Positions 1 through 6,278 of a stretch of DNA of 8,040 bases are shown in pieces; the first letter of the stretch is position 1, and the number at the start of each line of letters is the position of its first letter. This stretch comes from Lachnospiraceae bacterium. Its GTDB lineage: Bacteria; Bacillota_A; Clostridia; Lachnospirales; Lachnospiraceae. The stretch is from the NCBI GenBank assembly GCA_017652545.1, contig JAGCAV010000019.1, forward strand, positions 1 through 8,040, read 5' to 3'. The position numbers and the translations under genes are program-made. The notes beneath the pieces are model-generated. The model saw only the letters and a list, made by a program, of their open reading frames with translations, was not told where the DNA came from and searched no databases.

Positions 1-1
1 C

Positions 2-253
2 GAAGTCTTTCCGGCTCCGCGGACAGTGGAGACGATCTCTTCCATGGTCGAAAGAAGCGCTTCCTTCCTGAAAGATCTGGAGAAAAAGCCCTGTGAAAAT
101 GTACTGGTCTCCTGTCACGGCGGGATCATACGCGCGCTGAGCGGGTACCTGGAAGGACGGCCGAACGGCATTCTCTGGCGGCCAAAACCGCACAACTGTG
201 AATTCAGGATCTATGAGATGCAGGGCGGGACATGGAAAAGGCTGCAGCACTGA
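2..253 (+). CDS. Histidine phosphatase family protein (phosphoglycerate mutase-like), C-terminal fragment
   Basis: This is the 3' end of a gene that begins left of the window; 83 codons are visible in one open frame up to a TGA stop. The segment VSCHGGIIRAL at visible residues 37-47 matches the second catalytic-histidine motif (xSHGGxIRAL) of the histidine phosphatase (phosphoglycerate mutase, PhoE, CobC) superfamily. The following residues, including RPKPHNCEF and a terminal beta-strand-like RIYEMQGGTWKRL, fit the usual C-terminus of short family members. The N-terminal RHG motif carrying the phosphorylated histidine lies outside the window. These enzymes remove or transfer phosphate from small metabolites in the cytoplasm, and the substrate cannot be read from this part. 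An in-frame GTG occurs at position 26 but sits inside the conserved domain, so it is not the true start. It is the only plus-strand gene here and converges on trpB2. Confidence 0.85.
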   Translation, partial: EVFPAPRTVETISSMVERSASFLKDLEKKPCENVLVSCHGGIIRALSGYLEGRPNGILWRPKPHNCEFRIYEMQGGTWKRLQH

Positions 254-269
254 ACAGTGCGGCAGCCTT
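238..269. terminator. Bidirectional hairpin terminator between convergent genes
   Basis: An inverted repeat pairs GGCTGC (240-245) with GCAGCC (262-267) and GCACTG (247-252) with CAGTGC (255-260), with a single A/G mismatch between the two helices. The real loop must open a base pair or two around the central AA. It is flanked by AAAA on the left and TT-C-TATTTAT on the right. It can therefore act on minus-strand trpB2 transcripts, which get a TTTT tail, and less strongly on plus-strand transcripts. The left arm and the loop overlap the last codons and the stop of the histidine phosphatase gene. This is inferred from pairing only. Confidence 0.65.
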
Positions 270-314
270 CTATTTATATTATGTCATATTGCGTCATTCA
301 CTTTCACCGGCTCT

Positions 315-1688
315 TCAGTTCACCTTCGGCAGTCTTGCCCTGAACTTTGCCAGTTCCTCATCCGTCGGGATATAGTCATCCATTTCCCCGTTATGATACT
401 TCTCATAAGCCACCATATCAAAATAGCCGGTACCGGTCAGGCCGAATACGATGGTCTTTTCCTCGCCGGTTTCCTTGCACCTGAGCGCCTCATCAATGGC
501 AACACGGATCGCGTGGGAGCTTTCCGGTGCCGGCAGGATGCCTTCCACCCTCGCGAACTGCTCAGCCGCTTCAAAGACAGCTGTCTGCGGAACCGAAACG
601 GCTCTCATCAGGCCATCATCGTAGAGCTGTGAAAGAACCGGGCTCATGCCGTGGTAGCGAAGACCGCCGGCATGATTGGGTGCCGGAATGAAGTCGGATC
701 CCAGCGTATACATCTTGGACAGCGGACAGATCATGCCGGTGTCGCAGAAATCATAGGCGTAGACGCCCCTGGTGAAGCTCGGGCAGGATGCCGGCTCGAC
801 CGCGACGATGTCATAGTCTGCTTCCCCGCGAAGCTTCTGACCCATGAAAGGACCGATCAGGCCGCCCAGGTTGGATCCGCCGCCGGCGCAGCCGATGATC
901 ATGTCCGGTTTGATGCCATACTTGTCGAGCGCCGCTTTGGTCTCAAGGCCGATCACACTCTGGTGCAGCAGGACCTGGTTAAGCACGGAACCCAGCACAT
1001 AGCGGTATCCGGGGTTGGTCACAGCCACCTCGACCGCCTCGGAGATCGCGCAGCCCAGTGATCCGCCTGTTCCAGGATGCTCCGCCAGGATCTTGCGGCC
1101 GACCTGTGTCGTGTCTGACGGGGAGGGCACCACCGACGCGCCGTATGTGCGCATCACTTCACGCCGGAAAGGCTTCTGCTCATAGCTGACCTTGACCATG
1201 TACACCTTGCAGTCCAGTCCGAAATAGGAGCATGCCATGGAAAGAGCTGTTCCCCACTGGCCGGCCCCGGTCTCCGTCGTCACGCCCTTCAGTCCCTGCT
1301 TCTTTGCGTAGTAGGCCTGGGCGATCGCGGAATTGAGCTTATGGGAGCCGCTGGTGTTGTTGCCCTCAAATTTGTAATAGATCTTCGCGGGCGTCTGCAG
1401 CTTTTCTTCCAGGCAGTACGCTCGAACAAGGGGTGAGGGGCGATACATCTTGTAGAAGCTGCGGATCTCCTCCGGGATCTCAATATAGGGGGTTTCATTA
1501 TCCAGCTCCTGCGCTACCAGATCCTCACAGAAAACACCGCCGAGTTCTTCCGCAGTCATGGGCTGTCCCGTTCCGGGATTTAAAAGCGGTGCGGGCTTGT
1601 TCTTCATATCCGCTCTGACATTATACCAGGACGTGGGCATCTCATTCTCTTCCAGATAGATCTTGTAGGGGATTTCATTCTTTGACAT
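315..1688 (-). CDS. trpB: TrpB2-type tryptophan synthase beta chain (TrpB-like PLP enzyme)
   Basis: The 457-residue cytoplasmic protein belongs to the fold-type II PLP enzymes. It should condense indole with L-serine to give L-tryptophan. Residues 108-119 (FEGNNTSGSHKL) contain the Schiff-base lysine K117. TETGAGQWG at 138-146 carries the catalytic glutamate E139. The PLP phosphate-binding loop GCAGGGSN is at 266-273. The W in GAGQWG, the N-terminal extension with NPGTGQPM and the total length are typical of the TrpB2 (TrpB-related) subfamily rather than the roughly 400-residue TrpB1 that pairs with TrpA. The ATG is preceded by AAAGGAG at 1696-1702 with seven bases of spacing. The gene stands alone: no trpA or other trp gene flanks it. 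A Trp-specific T-box lies directly upstream, which strongly supports a tryptophan role over another TrpB-like activity such as O-phosphoserine or serine deaminase side reactions. A hairpin terminator follows. Confidence 0.93.
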   Translation of the reverse strand: MSKNEIPYKIYLEENEMPTSWYNVRADMKNKPAPLLNPGTGQPMTAEELGGVFCEDLVAQELDNETPYIEIPEEIRSFYKMYRPSPLVRAYCLEEKLQTPAKIYYKFEGNNTSGSHKLNSAIAQAYYAKKQGLKGVTTETGAGQWGTALSMACSYFGLDCKVYMVKVSYEQKPFRREVMRTYGASVVPSPSDTTQVGRKILAEHPGTGGSLGCAISEAVEVAVTNPGYRYVLGSVLNQVLLHQSVIGLETKAALDKYGIKPDMIIGCAGGGSNLGGLIGPFMGQKLRGEADYDIVAVEPASCPSFTRGVYAYDFCDTGMICPLSKMYTLGSDFIPAPNHAGGLRYHGMSPVLSQLYDDGLMRAVSVPQTAVFEAAEQFARVEGILPAPESSHAIRVAIDEALRCKETGEEKTIVFGLTGTGYFDMVAYEKYHNGEMDDYIPTDEELAKFRARLPKVN

Positions 1689-1773
1689 GGTGTTTCTCCT
1701 TTCTGAAACTGACGGCTTTTCGGTGCCATATGATCGGGACAGAACAAAGTCCGCAAGCGGAATTTCATATACG

Positions 1774-1818
1774 AAAAAACGATCCTGTCCCAGTACTGTT
1801 TTGCTGGGACAGGATCGT
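1774..1818 (-). terminator. T-box-controlled intrinsic terminator upstream of trpB2
   Basis: On the minus strand a perfect 15-bp stem pairs 1818-1804 (ACGATCCTGTCCCAG) with 1793-1779 (CTGGGACAGGATCGT). The ten-base loop is followed by a run of six T (1779-1774). The 5' arm contains the ATCCTGT and CCC segments that also form the 3' half of the T-box antiterminator, so the two structures exclude each other. With no other terminator after malG, it could also stop read-through from the importer operon. Confidence 0.93.
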
Positions 1819-2060
1819 GTGTTTCATTATCCTGCGGTGCCACCCGGCTTGGTACGTATCCGACGTACCCACTCAGTGCATACGATCATATGCCGGTCTT
1901 TTTCTACAGAGGACCATCTCTGTCTCACATACTCCGGATAACTCCGTTTCCGATCGCCCTCAGAAGTCCATTCAGTCTGATATGCATCGCTGCCATCTCA
2001 CCGTCGGCAGCTCTCTGGAGATACAGGGAAAAGACCTACTTACTCTTCTTCAACGGTTTA
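1774..2060 (-). promoter_or_regulatory. T-box riboswitch, tRNA-Trp specific
   Basis: This transcribed leader senses aminoacylation of tRNA-Trp. Its base helix pairs CCGTT (2056-2052) with AACGG (1948-1944). The 5' side contains the typical GAAGAGTAAGTA, the AGAGAG element lies at 2016-2011, and a distal CTGCC/GGCAG hairpin follows. The specifier is TGG at 1970-1968, within GAATGGAC, and reads as a tryptophan codon. A 7-bp hairpin (GGTACGT/ACGTACC, 1869-1851) precedes the T-box core GGGTGGCACCGCAGG (1845-1831). The antiterminator pairs GGG (1845-1843) with CCC (1808-1806) and GCAGGAT (1835-1829) with ATCCTGT (1815-1809), leaving the seven-base bulge UGGCACC. UGGC pairs with the 3' end of uncharged tRNA; its C fits discriminator G73, the usual base in bacterial tRNA-Trp. 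Uncharged tRNA-Trp should stabilise this fold and turn trpB2 on. Stem boundaries are hand-drawn. Confidence 0.95.
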
Positions 2061-2064
2061 ACAC

Positions 2065-2093
2065 ATCATAACGGAAAAGCGTCCATGTGTCAA
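2065..2093 (-). promoter_or_regulatory. Sigma-A promoter for the T-box/trpB2 transcript
   Basis: A perfect -35 TTGACA (2093-2088) is separated by exactly 17 bases from the -10 TATGAT (2070-2065), which matches consensus at five of six positions. The predicted start falls at about 2058-2059, just ahead of the CCGTT that opens the T-box base helix. The promoter sits only 15 bases past the stop codon of the upstream permease gene. Its strength suggests constitutive initiation, with control exerted by attenuation in the leader. Confidence 0.92.
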
Positions 2094-2107
2094 TATAAAT
2101 TTCATTC

Positions 2108-2986
2108 TTACCCTTTTACGGCGCCGCCTGTCACACCTTCGACATAGTACTTCTGCAGGAACATGAACAGGATCGTCACCGGAACCGCCACCAGAATGCC
2201 GCCTGCGCAGAACCGCGTGAAATATCCCTGATAGTCATTGGTCCATACCCATCTTTGCAGGGCGACTGCCACGTTGTAGCTCTTGTCATTGCCGAAAGCA
2301 ATGTAGGATGCCATAACGAAGTCACACCATGGCGCCATGAACGCGACCAGTGCCGTATAGATGATGATCGGCTTGGAAAGCGGCATGGTCAGGATCAGGA
2401 ATATCTTCGACCGGGATGCGCCATCGATCCTGGCAGCCTCATCCAGGGCAATGGGCAGCGTATCAAAGTAGCCCTTGCAGACATAATACCCCATACCGGA
2501 ACTGGCCACGGAGACCAGGATCAGGCCCGGGACCGCGCCGGCCTGCGTCAGGCCGAACTGCTTGAGCAGGAAGTACAGGCAGATCAGCGTCAGGAAACCC
2601 GGGAACATGCCCAGAACCAGCCAGAAACGCATCAGGAATGTACGTCCCTTAAAACGCATTCTGGACAATGCGTAACTGACGCAGAGAATGATGATGGTCT
2701 GCAGAACCGATACGCATACCGCGATGATCAGCGTGTTGCTGTACCAGCGCAGATAATTGGTCTCTCCGGAGAAGAGAAATCTGTAATTATCCAGGGAAAA
2801 ATGCTTCGGGATGATATAATCCACCATACCGCCGTATTCCACCGCCGGATTATAGGACCGGAAGCTCTGCATGATCAGTCCGAAAAAGGGAAACAGCCAG
2901 ATGATGCTCATCAGGATCAGCACGATATACGTGATCGTATTTCCGATCATCCTGTTTCTTTTCATGGAACCGCTGTCTTTTTTCAT
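2108..2986 (-). CDS. malG: Carbohydrate ABC transporter permease, MalG type
   Basis: This 292-residue inner-membrane permease of the CUT1 sugar importers has about six hydrophobic segments: roughly residues 19-40, 85-108, 121-142, 151-168, 205-222 and 261-278. The cytoplasmic EAA loop that docks to the ATPase is visible as DEAARIDGASRSKIFLILTMPL at about 182-203. The C-terminus GVTGGAVKG resembles the GLTAGGVKG end of maltose permease MalG. I start it at the ATG at 2986, whose first base is the last base of the malF stop (TGATG) and which lies eight bases after GGGGGG. A GTG at 2989 would add one residue with a four-base overlap. This overlap implies translational coupling with malF, and the two proteins should form the heterodimeric channel. 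The transported sugar is inferred only from family resemblance to maltose/maltodextrin systems; other oligosaccharides are possible. Confidence 0.9.
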   Translation of the reverse strand: MKKDSGSMKRNRMIGNTITYIVLILMSIIWLFPFFGLIMQSFRSYNPAVEYGGMVDYIIPKHFSLDNYRFLFSGETNYLRWYSNTLIIAVCVSVLQTIIILCVSYALSRMRFKGRTFLMRFWLVLGMFPGFLTLICLYFLLKQFGLTQAGAVPGLILVSVASSGMGYYVCKGYFDTLPIALDEAARIDGASRSKIFLILTMPLSKPIIIYTALVAFMAPWCDFVMASYIAFGNDKSYNVAVALQRWVWTNDYQGYFTRFCAGGILVAVPVTILFMFLQKYYVEGVTGGAVKG

Positions 2987-4368
2987 CACTGGAACCCCCC
3001 TTCATCCTTCACTGACGGCAGCATGTTGTAGACCGCCAGGGAGACCACCGCCGTGACCAGGAATACCATAATACCGATCACGGCCGCCATCTTGTAGTTG
3101 GTATCCGTCACCGTCATCTTGTAGAGCCAGGTGACCAGAAGGTCCGTCTGTCCGGCATTGTCTGTCAGGCGCATGGACTGCGGCTGTCCCTTTGTCAGCA
3201 GGTATATGACATTGAAATTGTTCAGGTTGCCCGTGAACTGGGTCAGCAGGAAAGGTCCTGTGACAAACAGCATATAGGGAAGCGTGATGCTCCTGAACAT
3301 CTGGAACGGGGTTGCCCCGTCAATGCGCGCGCTCTCGTACAGTTCTTCCGGAATATTCATCAGAAGGCCCGTGGCGATCAGCATCATGTAAGGGATACCG
3401 ATCCACACATTGACCACGATGATCGTGATCCTTGCCAGCATCGGGTTGGTCCAGAAGGGAATGGGACTGTTGATCCACCTCCATTTGATCAGGTAGCCGT
3501 TGACCAGTCCGTCGTTGGCAAACATCTTGTAGACATACAGCAGGGATACAAACTGGGGAACCGCAATGGTCAGGACCAGGATCGTCCGCCACAGTTTCTT
3601 GAACCGGATCCCCTTCTTATTGATCAGGATGGCAACACCCATGCCCAGGAAATAGTTCAGGAAAGTGGCAAAAAACGCCCAGATCAGCGTCCATCCCAGA
3701 ACCGTCAGGAAGGTACTTCCAAATCCTGCTTTTCCGAAGGCGAACAGCTTGCTGAAATTCTCCAGTCCCACCCAGGTAAACAGATTCGTGGGAGACTGGT
3801 GGTTCTTGTCATAATTGGTAAACGCCACGCAGATCATGAAGAGAATGGGCAGCACCGTAAATACGAAAATACCCAGCACAGGAAGCGCCAGCAGCGTCTT
3901 GTCAAAGTTCGTATCGAGCAGTGATGCCAGAACCTTCCTGTTGGACGGCAGCGTCTTTCCCCTCCTGAGCAGCAGCTCCTCTTTCCGGTTTTCCCTGATG
4001 TTCATCCGCCAGACCAGAATGATCAGCGCGATCAGAATGATGGTCAGAAGACCGAACAGCAGGATCAGAAAGCTGTTGTCGCCGTAAACCGTTACACGCC
4101 CCTTTTTGGCCGTCTCCACTGTTCCCAGCGTATTGAATTTGCTCAGATAGTTCCCGCCGAAGAAGATCATGTATACAATGAAAGCAACCTCGCAGAACAG
4201 AAAACCGAGTCCTTTGACGATCTGTCCCCGCATCAGGGGGCCGAACCCGAAGATCAGATAGGAGATCTTCGTCTTCCAGTCGCCATCGGCAAAGGTGACC
4301 CCTATGTCCGTTATATCCTTCCCAAGAGCGTAAAAACCTTCCGCTACGGGATTCATTTTCTTAGCCAT
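2986..4368 (-). CDS. malF: Carbohydrate ABC transporter permease, MalF type
   Basis: This 460-residue permease is the partner of the MalG-type protein. An N-terminal part with hydrophobic segments near 33-70 and 99-120 precedes the conserved core, which begins at about 157 (KTLLALPVLGIFVF) and contains six further segments. In total about eight are expected, as in MalF and unlike the shorter six-segment UgpA/LacF type. The EAA loop is EELYESARIDGATPFQMFRS at about 341-360. NNFNVIYLLTKGQP at 383-396 is typical of MalF-like permeases. The region between segments 2 and 3 has only a short loop, not the large periplasmic P2 domain of enterobacterial MalF. The ATG lies ten bases after a modest AAGGGG. 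It follows the solute-binding protein gene across a 75-base gap holding a hairpin, and overlaps malG. No ATPase gene is in the window, so a shared MsmX/MalK-type ATPase is presumed. Confidence 0.91.
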   Translation of the reverse strand: MAKKMNPVAEGFYALGKDITDIGVTFADGDWKTKISYLIFGFGPLMRGQIVKGLGFLFCEVAFIVYMIFFGGNYLSKFNTLGTVETAKKGRVTVYGDNSFLILLFGLLTIILIALIILVWRMNIRENRKEELLLRRGKTLPSNRKVLASLLDTNFDKTLLALPVLGIFVFTVLPILFMICVAFTNYDKNHQSPTNLFTWVGLENFSKLFAFGKAGFGSTFLTVLGWTLIWAFFATFLNYFLGMGVAILINKKGIRFKKLWRTILVLTIAVPQFVSLLYVYKMFANDGLVNGYLIKWRWINSPIPFWTNPMLARITIIVVNVWIGIPYMMLIATGLLMNIPEELYESARIDGATPFQMFRSITLPYMLFVTGPFLLTQFTGNLNNFNVIYLLTKGQPQSMRLTDNAGQTDLLVTWLYKMTVTDTNYKMAAVIGIMVFLVTAVVSLAVYNMLPSVKDEGGFQ

Positions 4369-4394
4369 GTTTCCAACACCCCTTAAAACACCTG

Positions 4395-4422
4395 AAAACG
4401 GCAGGGCATACTGCCCCGCCGT
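4395..4422 (-). terminator. Intra-operon hairpin between binding-protein and permease genes
   Basis: In the minus-strand RNA, ACGGC-G-GGGCA (4422-4412) pairs with TGCCC-T-GCCGT (4408-4398). This makes 11 continuous pairs counting one G-U, around a three-base loop, followed by only four T. On the plus strand the same position is an A/C mismatch, so the structure is better formed in the coding-strand RNA. Such hairpins after sugar-binding-protein genes usually act as leaky terminators or 3'-end stabilisers, so that the binding protein is made in excess over the permeases. That role is inferred here. Confidence 0.6.
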
Positions 4423-4443
4423 CTGTCATCATGCCGTTCTGTT

Positions 4444-5655
4444 TTATTCTGCGTAAGATTCGCAGGTCTCCTGGAATTTCTCCAGAGCTGCCATCAGATC
4501 TTCGTCGGAACTGTCTACGGAAAGCTCCTTGCTGATGATGGAGTCGCCCAGGGATGTTGCCAGGCTCCAGTAATCGCCGGGATACTGACCCTGCGGAATG
4601 GTGTACTGCAGCTGCTCTGCAAGAGCTGCAAGGGCTTCGTTGGCCTGTACTGCGTCACTGGCCTGTGCAGCCAGATTGGAGGGGCCCCATTCGACCGCTT
4701 CAAAGCGGGCGATCTGTGCCTCTTCACCGGACAGCCATGCTGCAAGCGCGTCACAGGCAGCCAGTTTGTCTTCGTCTTCCTGCGGTTTCACACCCAGAAG
4801 CTTAAAGCCGCCGAAGCCGCTCATCTGATAGGTCTGTCCGTCAGCGCCTTCAAAGGTCGGAAGTTTCGCGCAGGCATAATTCTCACCAAACAGATCCTGT
4901 GCTGCGGAAGCGTCCCAGGTTCCGTCAACGATCGCAGCCACATTGGTGGCCTCGCCGACAGCTGATCCGTTCTGGAAAGCCGGGGAGGCTTTCAGTTCGA
5001 CCATCTTCTTCAGGGCAACAAGGCCTTCGTCAGATGCATAGCTTGCATTGCAGGCTGTGAAATTGCCGTCATCATCCGTCTCATAGGTCAGCTCTGCGCC
5101 TGTTCCGAAGAAGAACGCGGTCTGATACCAGCCGGAGTTGATCTCCATATAAAAGTTCTTTCCGGCAGCTTCACAGTCGGCAAGGATGCCTTCCAGCGTG
5201 GAGGGATCCGAGACAACGCTCTTGTCATAATACAGGAAATAGCCGTTGTCGGATGTCAGGGGATACGCATACAGTATATCGCCTACAGTCGCGGCAGCCA
5301 CGGCACCCGGATCATTCTCGGCAGTAACCGCTTCCGCGTTTTCAGGTTCCACATCGATCAGCGCACCGGCCGAAACCAGGCGGGCGATCTGGTCCTGCGC
5401 AAAGCCGAAAATGTCTGCCCCGGCTTCCACATCGGTAATCATATTGCCTGCGGCATCTCCCTCGCCGACAGGTTCCACGACATAATCATATCCCGCGAAA
5501 TCGGGATTGGCCTCCTTAAACGCCTCGATCTGCCCATTGGTGAAATCCACAACATTGTCTGCAACCCACACTTTAATCTCATCCGCGCGGGCGGCAAAGC
5601 CCATGACGGAGACTGCCAGCGCACCGGCAAGCATCATTGTTGATAACTTTTTCAT
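4444..5655 (-). CDS. malE: Extracellular sugar-binding protein of ABC importer, MalE type (family 1 SBP)
   Basis: This 403-residue secreted protein captures sugar for the MalF/MalG-type channel encoded downstream. The N-terminus has a classical signal peptide: MKK, a hydrophobic core at about 8-20, then AARA-DE with a predicted signal peptidase I cut after residue 24. There is no lipobox cysteine. The mature start DEIKVWVADN, the inter-lobe DILYAYPLTSDNGYFLYYDKSV (about 127-148), the segment AAIVDGTWDASAA and the late IPQGQYPGDYW match bacterial family 1 / MalE-like binding proteins, and the length is normal. The mature protein is rich in Asp and Glu. The start is supported by GGAGGG six bases before ATG. 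It is the first gene of a malE-malF-malG-type operon with its own promoter. Ligand identity (maltose, maltodextrin or another oligosaccharide) is not proven by the sequence. Confidence 0.9.
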   Translation of the reverse strand: MKKLSTMMLAGALAVSVMGFAARADEIKVWVADNVVDFTNGQIEAFKEANPDFAGYDYVVEPVGEGDAAGNMITDVEAGADIFGFAQDQIARLVSAGALIDVEPENAEAVTAENDPGAVAAATVGDILYAYPLTSDNGYFLYYDKSVVSDPSTLEGILADCEAAGKNFYMEINSGWYQTAFFFGTGAELTYETDDDGNFTACNASYASDEGLVALKKMVELKASPAFQNGSAVGEATNVAAIVDGTWDASAAQDLFGENYACAKLPTFEGADGQTYQMSGFGGFKLLGVKPQEDEDKLAACDALAAWLSGEEAQIARFEAVEWGPSNLAAQASDAVQANEALAALAEQLQYTIPQGQYPGDYWSLATSLGDSIISKELSVDSSDEDLMAALEKFQETCESYAE

Positions 5656-5695
5656 GTTGAACCCTCCTCATTGTAGATAATGAACATGATATTGC

Positions 5696-5705
5696 CCGAA
5701 ATCGG
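5696..5705. promoter_or_regulatory. Possible operator at the importer transcription start
   Basis: CCGA (5696-5699) and TCGG (5702-5705) are inverted repeats separated by AA. They lie five bases downstream of the predicted -10 box, at about the expected transcription start. A sugar-responsive repressor such as a LacI/MalR-type protein would be expected to act at such a position. The match is short and could be chance. I could not find a convincing cre (catabolite control) site in this intergenic region. Confidence 0.22.
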
Positions 5706-5709
5706 TATG

Positions 5710-5739
5710 ATTTTATCACTATTCCACAAGGAGTGTCAA
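5710..5739 (-). promoter_or_regulatory. Sigma-A promoter of the malE-malF-malG-type operon
   Basis: A perfect -35 TTGACA (5739-5734) is followed after 18 bases by TAAAAT (5715-5710), five of six matches to the -10 consensus. A TGA directly before it (5718-5716) supplies the TGn extended -10 element. Transcription would start near 5703, giving a leader of about 48 bases before the ATG at 5655. The promoter lies between the terminator of the sigma-regulator unit and the binding-protein gene, so the importer operon is an independent unit. Confidence 0.8.
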
Positions 5740-5773
5740 CTTCTGAATCGACCTTTTTCACAAATCCGGGTAT

Positions 5774-5804
5774 AAAAAAGCTGCCGCGTCTCATCAGCGG
5801 CAGC
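5774..5804 (-). terminator. Intrinsic terminator after the STAS/anti-sigma kinase unit
   Basis: In the minus-strand RNA a perfect 8-bp stem pairs GCTGCCGC (5804-5797) with GCGGCAGC (5787-5780). It encloses a nine-base loop and is followed by six T (5779-5774). It begins 21 bases after the stop codon of the kinase gene and clearly ends that transcript before the importer promoter. Confidence 0.9.
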
Positions 5805-5825
5805 ACCGTTTCCTTCGTCGGGCGT

Positions 5826-6230
5826 CTACAGATTTTTCGTGATGGTCAATACATTCTGCCCTTCTGTCCGGGCATATGTCATGCTGTCCATGGTCTTTCT
5901 GGCCATAAAGATACCCAGGCCGCCGATCTGCCGCTGGTCGGCAGAGAGCGTCACGTCAGGATCTTCCCTTTTGGTCGGATCAAAGGGGACCCCGCTGTCC
6001 GTAAAGGTGATCGCCACCTGCGCGGGATTCTCCCTGACATCCAGCCGGATCAAAACATCCCCCGTATCTTCATAGGCATAGCTTGCGATGTTGACAAAAA
6101 TCTCCTCCACCGCAACATCGATCTGCATCTGTGCCTTCATGGGGCAGCCGGATTCCTCCAGCGCTTCATCTGCAAAAGCCATGACCCGGTCCAGGTTTTC
6201 TTTTCTGGCCTCGATTCTTAACTCAAACAT
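5826..6230 (-). CDS. RsbW/SpoIIAB-like ATP-binding anti-sigma factor kinase
   Basis: This 134-residue cytoplasmic protein has the GHKL ATPase fold of the HATPase_c_2 type. The N-box is EEIFVNIASYAY at 42-53, with the E43 and N47 positions expected for catalysis and Mg-ATP binding. The G1 box is DSGVPFDP (78-85) and the G2 box is GGLGIFMA (103-110). Proteins of this class bind a sigma factor or other partner and phosphorylate a STAS-domain antagonist on serine. The immediately upstream gene encodes such a STAS protein, with a 48-base gap, which fits a partner-switching pair. The ATG has GGAGG five bases upstream. Neither a sigma factor nor a PP2C/SpoIIE phosphatase gene adjoins it, so its sigma target, if any, is encoded elsewhere or it acts on a non-sigma target. 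I do not assign rsbW or spoIIAB because those genes normally precede their sigma gene. Confidence 0.87.
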   Translation of the reverse strand: MFELRIEARKENLDRVMAFADEALEESGCPMKAQMQIDVAVEEIFVNIASYAYEDTGDVLIRLDVRENPAQVAITFTDSGVPFDPTKREDPDVTLSADQRQIGGLGIFMARKTMDSMTYARTEGQNVLTITKNL

Positions 6231-6252
6231 TTCTTCCTCCAGGCGACTGACA

Positions 6253-6264
6253 CATGTGATCTGA
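6253..6264. repeat. Copy A of a 12-bp repeat (CATGTGATCTGA) between the regulator genes
   Basis: The 12-mer CATGTGATCTGA at 6253-6264 recurs exactly at 6618-6629 in the leader of the STAS gene. Here its GTGATC (6256-6261) faces an inverted GATCAC (6277-6282) that overlaps the STAS stop codon, so the gap before the kinase gene could form a 6-bp helix in RNA or bind a protein at two half-sites. The role is unknown. Confidence 0.45.
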
Positions 6265-6278
6265 CCTGATCTGCTTGA

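Noticed and set aside
651..1061. Open frame of 136 codons antisense to trpB2
   Set aside because: It is a shadow of the trpB2 reading frame with no independent start signal or domain.
1715..1765. Sequence after the T-box terminator resembling parts of the antiterminator (CTGTCCCGATCA, GGCACCG) plus a small CCGC/GCGG hairpin
   Set aside because: I considered a second or decayed T-box element. The order of elements is wrong, there is no competing terminator and no specifier stem, so chance similarity is more likely.
1604..1843. Small minus-strand open frame across the T-box terminator and the trpB2 start
   Set aside because: It runs through the terminator and the trpB2 ribosome site in another frame. 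The region is fully explained by the riboswitch, and no Trp-rich leader peptide is encoded.
2255..3031. Open frame of 258 codons on the plus strand opposite malG
   Set aside because: It is antisense to a well-supported permease. Its translation is rich in His, Gln, Asp and Arg, as expected from the reverse complement of membrane-protein codons.
5721..5749. Imperfect inverted repeat ATTCCACAAG / CTTCTGAAT around the importer -35 box
   Set aside because: The arms differ in length and mismatch in the middle. This is not enough to call an operator.
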